Origin: Vibrio atlanticus
GTDB lineage: Bacteria > Pseudomonadota > Gammaproteobacteria > Enterobacterales > Vibrionaceae
NCBI RefSeq assembly: GCF_024347315.1
Contig: NZ_AP025461.1
Span: forward strand, 558,001-622,000
DNA: 64,000 nucleotides
Direction: 5' to 3'
A model generated the notes under the pieces. That model saw only the letters and a list, made by a program, of their open reading frames with translations. It did not search any database and was not told where the DNA came from. The position numbers and the translations under genes are program-made. Position 1 is the stretch's first letter. Every line of letters begins with the position of its first letter. Positions 62,327 to 64,000 of the stretch are shown in pieces.

Positions 62327-63697
62327 TTAAAATATTAGATGCGCTACACCAGCGATAACCGGAAGTGTAATTAACGTACGTAGAATAAAAATAATAAACA
62401 GTTCAAGGATATTCACGGGAATCTTACTGCCTAGAAGCAGAGCGCCCACTTCAGACATGTAGATCAGCTGAGTTACCGACATTGCTGCAATAACAAAGCG
62501 AGTCATCTCGTTGTCGATAGAAGCGGCAAGGATCGCTGGGATGAACATATCCGCAAAACCAACAACAATGGTTTCAGATGCTGCAACCGCTTCAGGTACA
62601 CCAAGTAGCTCAAGGAATGGAATGAAAGGCTGGCCTAGGAATGAGAACACAGAGGTGTATTCTGCAATTACCAATGCCATTGTACCTAGCCCCATTACAA
62701 CAGGAAGAACGCCGAATACCATGTCGACTGCGTTACGAATGCCTTCACCAAATACAGACTTAGCAGACTTCACTTGTGATGCCTTATTTACCGCGAGTTC
62801 AAGACCCCAAGAGAAAGTCGAGTGACCCGCTGGGATTGCATCAGCATCTTTGTGAGGTTTTGTACCATCAATGAAGGTGTCTTTCTTCATGCTCAGTGGA
62901 GGAAGGCGAGGGATGATTACCGCGGCCACAATACCTGCTAAGCAGATTGCTGCGTAGAAGGGTAGGAATAGGTGCTCTAGTTCTACTTGAGCAATCACTA
63001 CAAGGCTGAACGTGATAGATACTGCTGAGAAAGTCGTACCAACAACAGCGGCTTCACGTTGAGTGTAGAATTTCTTCTCGTACTGTTTGCTTGTAAGCAG
63101 GATACCAACGCTGCCGTCACCTAACCAAGAAGCCATACAATCGATAGCACTACGACCCGGCAGGTTGAAGATTGGACGCATCACTTTACTTAGTAAGGTG
63201 CCAAACAGTTCTAACAAACCGAAGTTAAGTAGAAGTGGTAATAGTAAACCGGCAAAGATGAATACTGAAAATAGAGTCGGCAATAGGCCCTCTAACACGA
63301 GACCACCGGTGTTTTCTTCCCAGATAAACTCAGGGCCAACTTGGAAGAAAGCCATGAATGCTGCAGCACCACCGATAATACGAACCAACAACCACAGTGG
63401 AGATGGGTTGAAAAGGCCGTTTAGAAATGAATTCGATGTAATGAATGTAGGTTTGAAAATGGTGCTTAACACGGAAGCTACAGACATGAAGGCAACGATT
63501 GCAGTGATAATAGCAACTAGAGACTCACCGAAAACCGCTTGAATTGATTTGGCTAGAATAGCGACAGGGATCGTGAGATCACCTTGGTAGCTAATTGGCG
63601 CCATGAAGAGGAACAAACCAATCAGAGATGGGATTAAGAAAACCCAGAAACTGCCTTTAGATTTCTCTGGTTGAGCAGTATTCGTGTTGTTAGACAT
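62327..63697 (-). CDS. YjiH-family (nucleoside-recognition/Gate domain) membrane protein
   Basis: 456 residues with about ten hydrophobic segments. The Gate-domain blocks AIDCMASWLGDGSVGILLTSKQYEKKFYTQREAAVVGTTFSAVSITFSLVVI and the late GFADMFIPAILAASIDNEMTRFVIAAMSVTQLIYMSEVGALLLGSKIPV identify the YjiH family. The transported solute is unknown. It starts near the window's right end and is followed by its own terminator. Confidence 0.88.
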   Translation of the reverse strand: MSNNTNTAQPEKSKGSFWVFLIPSLIGLFLFMAPISYQGDLTIPVAILAKSIQAVFGESLVAIITAIVAFMSVASVLSTIFKPTFITSNSFLNGLFNPSPLWLLVRIIGGAAAFMAFFQVGPEFIWEENTGGLVLEGLLPTLFSVFIFAGLLLPLLLNFGLLELFGTLLSKVMRPIFNLPGRSAIDCMASWLGDGSVGILLTSKQYEKKFYTQREAAVVGTTFSAVSITFSLVVIAQVELEHLFLPFYAAICLAGIVAAVIIPRLPPLSMKKDTFIDGTKPHKDADAIPAGHSTFSWGLELAVNKASQVKSAKSVFGEGIRNAVDMVFGVLPVVMGLGTMALVIAEYTSVFSFLGQPFIPFLELLGVPEAVAASETIVVGFADMFIPAILAASIDNEMTRFVIAAMSVTQLIYMSEVGALLLGSKIPVNILELFIIFILRTLITLPVIAGVAHLIF

Positions 63698-64000
63698 GTT
63701 AATTATTCTCGTATTTCTACATGTAAAAAAGCCACATCCTTGGCATTTTTATTCTCTAAACATCCGTATTTTCTCATTGGGTGCAAGATTACCGAGTATT
63801 AATATCACTTGCAATACTATTCATCAAATATCGCTAAATATTCACGCAGGTTATTCTGCAACAAATTATGAGTTTAGAATAAAGTGTTGCAGATGTTACA
63901 TATTCTCATGGTTATTACTAGGCGTTTATAAATTTACTGAGGCTTCAGTTCGATAAGTTAGGTAGAGCCAGTAGCTAAACGCGACAATGAACGCGAAAGA
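63698..64000. other. Upstream region of the YjiH gene, no gene seen
   Basis: 303 bases, AT-rich, holding the promoter of the YjiH gene. A short open frame on the plus strand has no family features. Confidence 0.5.

Noticed and set aside
63087..63542. 151-codon frame opposite the YjiH gene
   Set aside because: Antisense shadow; arises from the codon pattern of a membrane protein.

Overview
This 64 kb window looks like a piece of a Vibrio chromosome, most likely the second chromosome and closest in flavour to the Splendidus clade. The evidence is the haem-uptake block hutD-hutC-hutB-exbD-exbB-tonB facing hutW-hutX-hutZ, which has the layout known from V. cholerae chromosome 2, plus pyrC, CheV, a YfcZ/YiiS protein and other Vibrio-typical genes, moderate AT richness and short intergenic gaps. 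Species assignment is inference. No rRNA, tRNA, CRISPR array or replication origin was seen.

Left part (1-8.5 kb): a small hydrophilic ORF, a secreted 5'-nucleotidase, a FecBCD-type ABC importer behind a 30-bp palindrome, a medium-chain dehydrogenase/reductase, and a pair made of a two-helix membrane protein (its Shine-Dalgarno buried in a hairpin) and a B12-binding-type radical SAM enzyme. A complete IS4/IS50 (Tn5-like) insertion sequence follows (8551-10053). It appears to have landed in the terminator of the radical SAM gene.

Central carbon part (10-16 kb): an ART-like small protein, isocitrate lyase (aceA), a divergent LysR regulator and malate synthase G, together the glyoxylate bypass.

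Taurine part (16-33 kb): a sulfonate catabolism locus. TauXY-like taurine dehydrogenase would give sulfoacetaldehyde, Xsc splits it to acetyl phosphate and sulfite, Pta makes acetyl-CoA, a TauE/SafE protein would export sulfite, and a three-gene TRAP transporter would bring taurine in. An IclR regulator, an aldehyde dehydrogenase and a two-Cache periplasmic protein accompany them. Acetyl-CoA from taurine needs the glyoxylate bypass for growth, and that lies next door. Two things do not belong to the textbook pathway: a CobS/CobT-like AAA+/VWA pair with no CobN, and an FRG-domain gene. A short motif recurs in front of several transcription units of the locus and may be the regulator's operator.

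Middle (33-48 kb): a stand-alone protein resembling the inserted alpha/beta domain of malate synthase G, a BCCT transporter, an M14-type deacylase, YedI, pyrC, a 52-residue Pmp3-family protein, a three-module MOSC/reductase/ferredoxin fusion, NAD biosynthesis genes (nadE and a NadD-like gene, divergent), a PlsC-type acyltransferase, a protein of 20-residue repeats next to a TCAA tetranucleotide tract, and small envelope proteins.

Right part (48-64 kb): the haem transport/utilisation locus with a Fur-like site in its divergent promoter region, CheV, PpiC, a MITE-like element just upstream of a cytoplasmic GH13 amylase, a dCache chemoreceptor and a YjiH-family membrane protein. The strongest candidates for undescribed biology are the orphan CobS/CobT-like pair in the taurine locus, the malate-synthase-domain protein, and the hairpin-controlled membrane-protein/radical-SAM pair.
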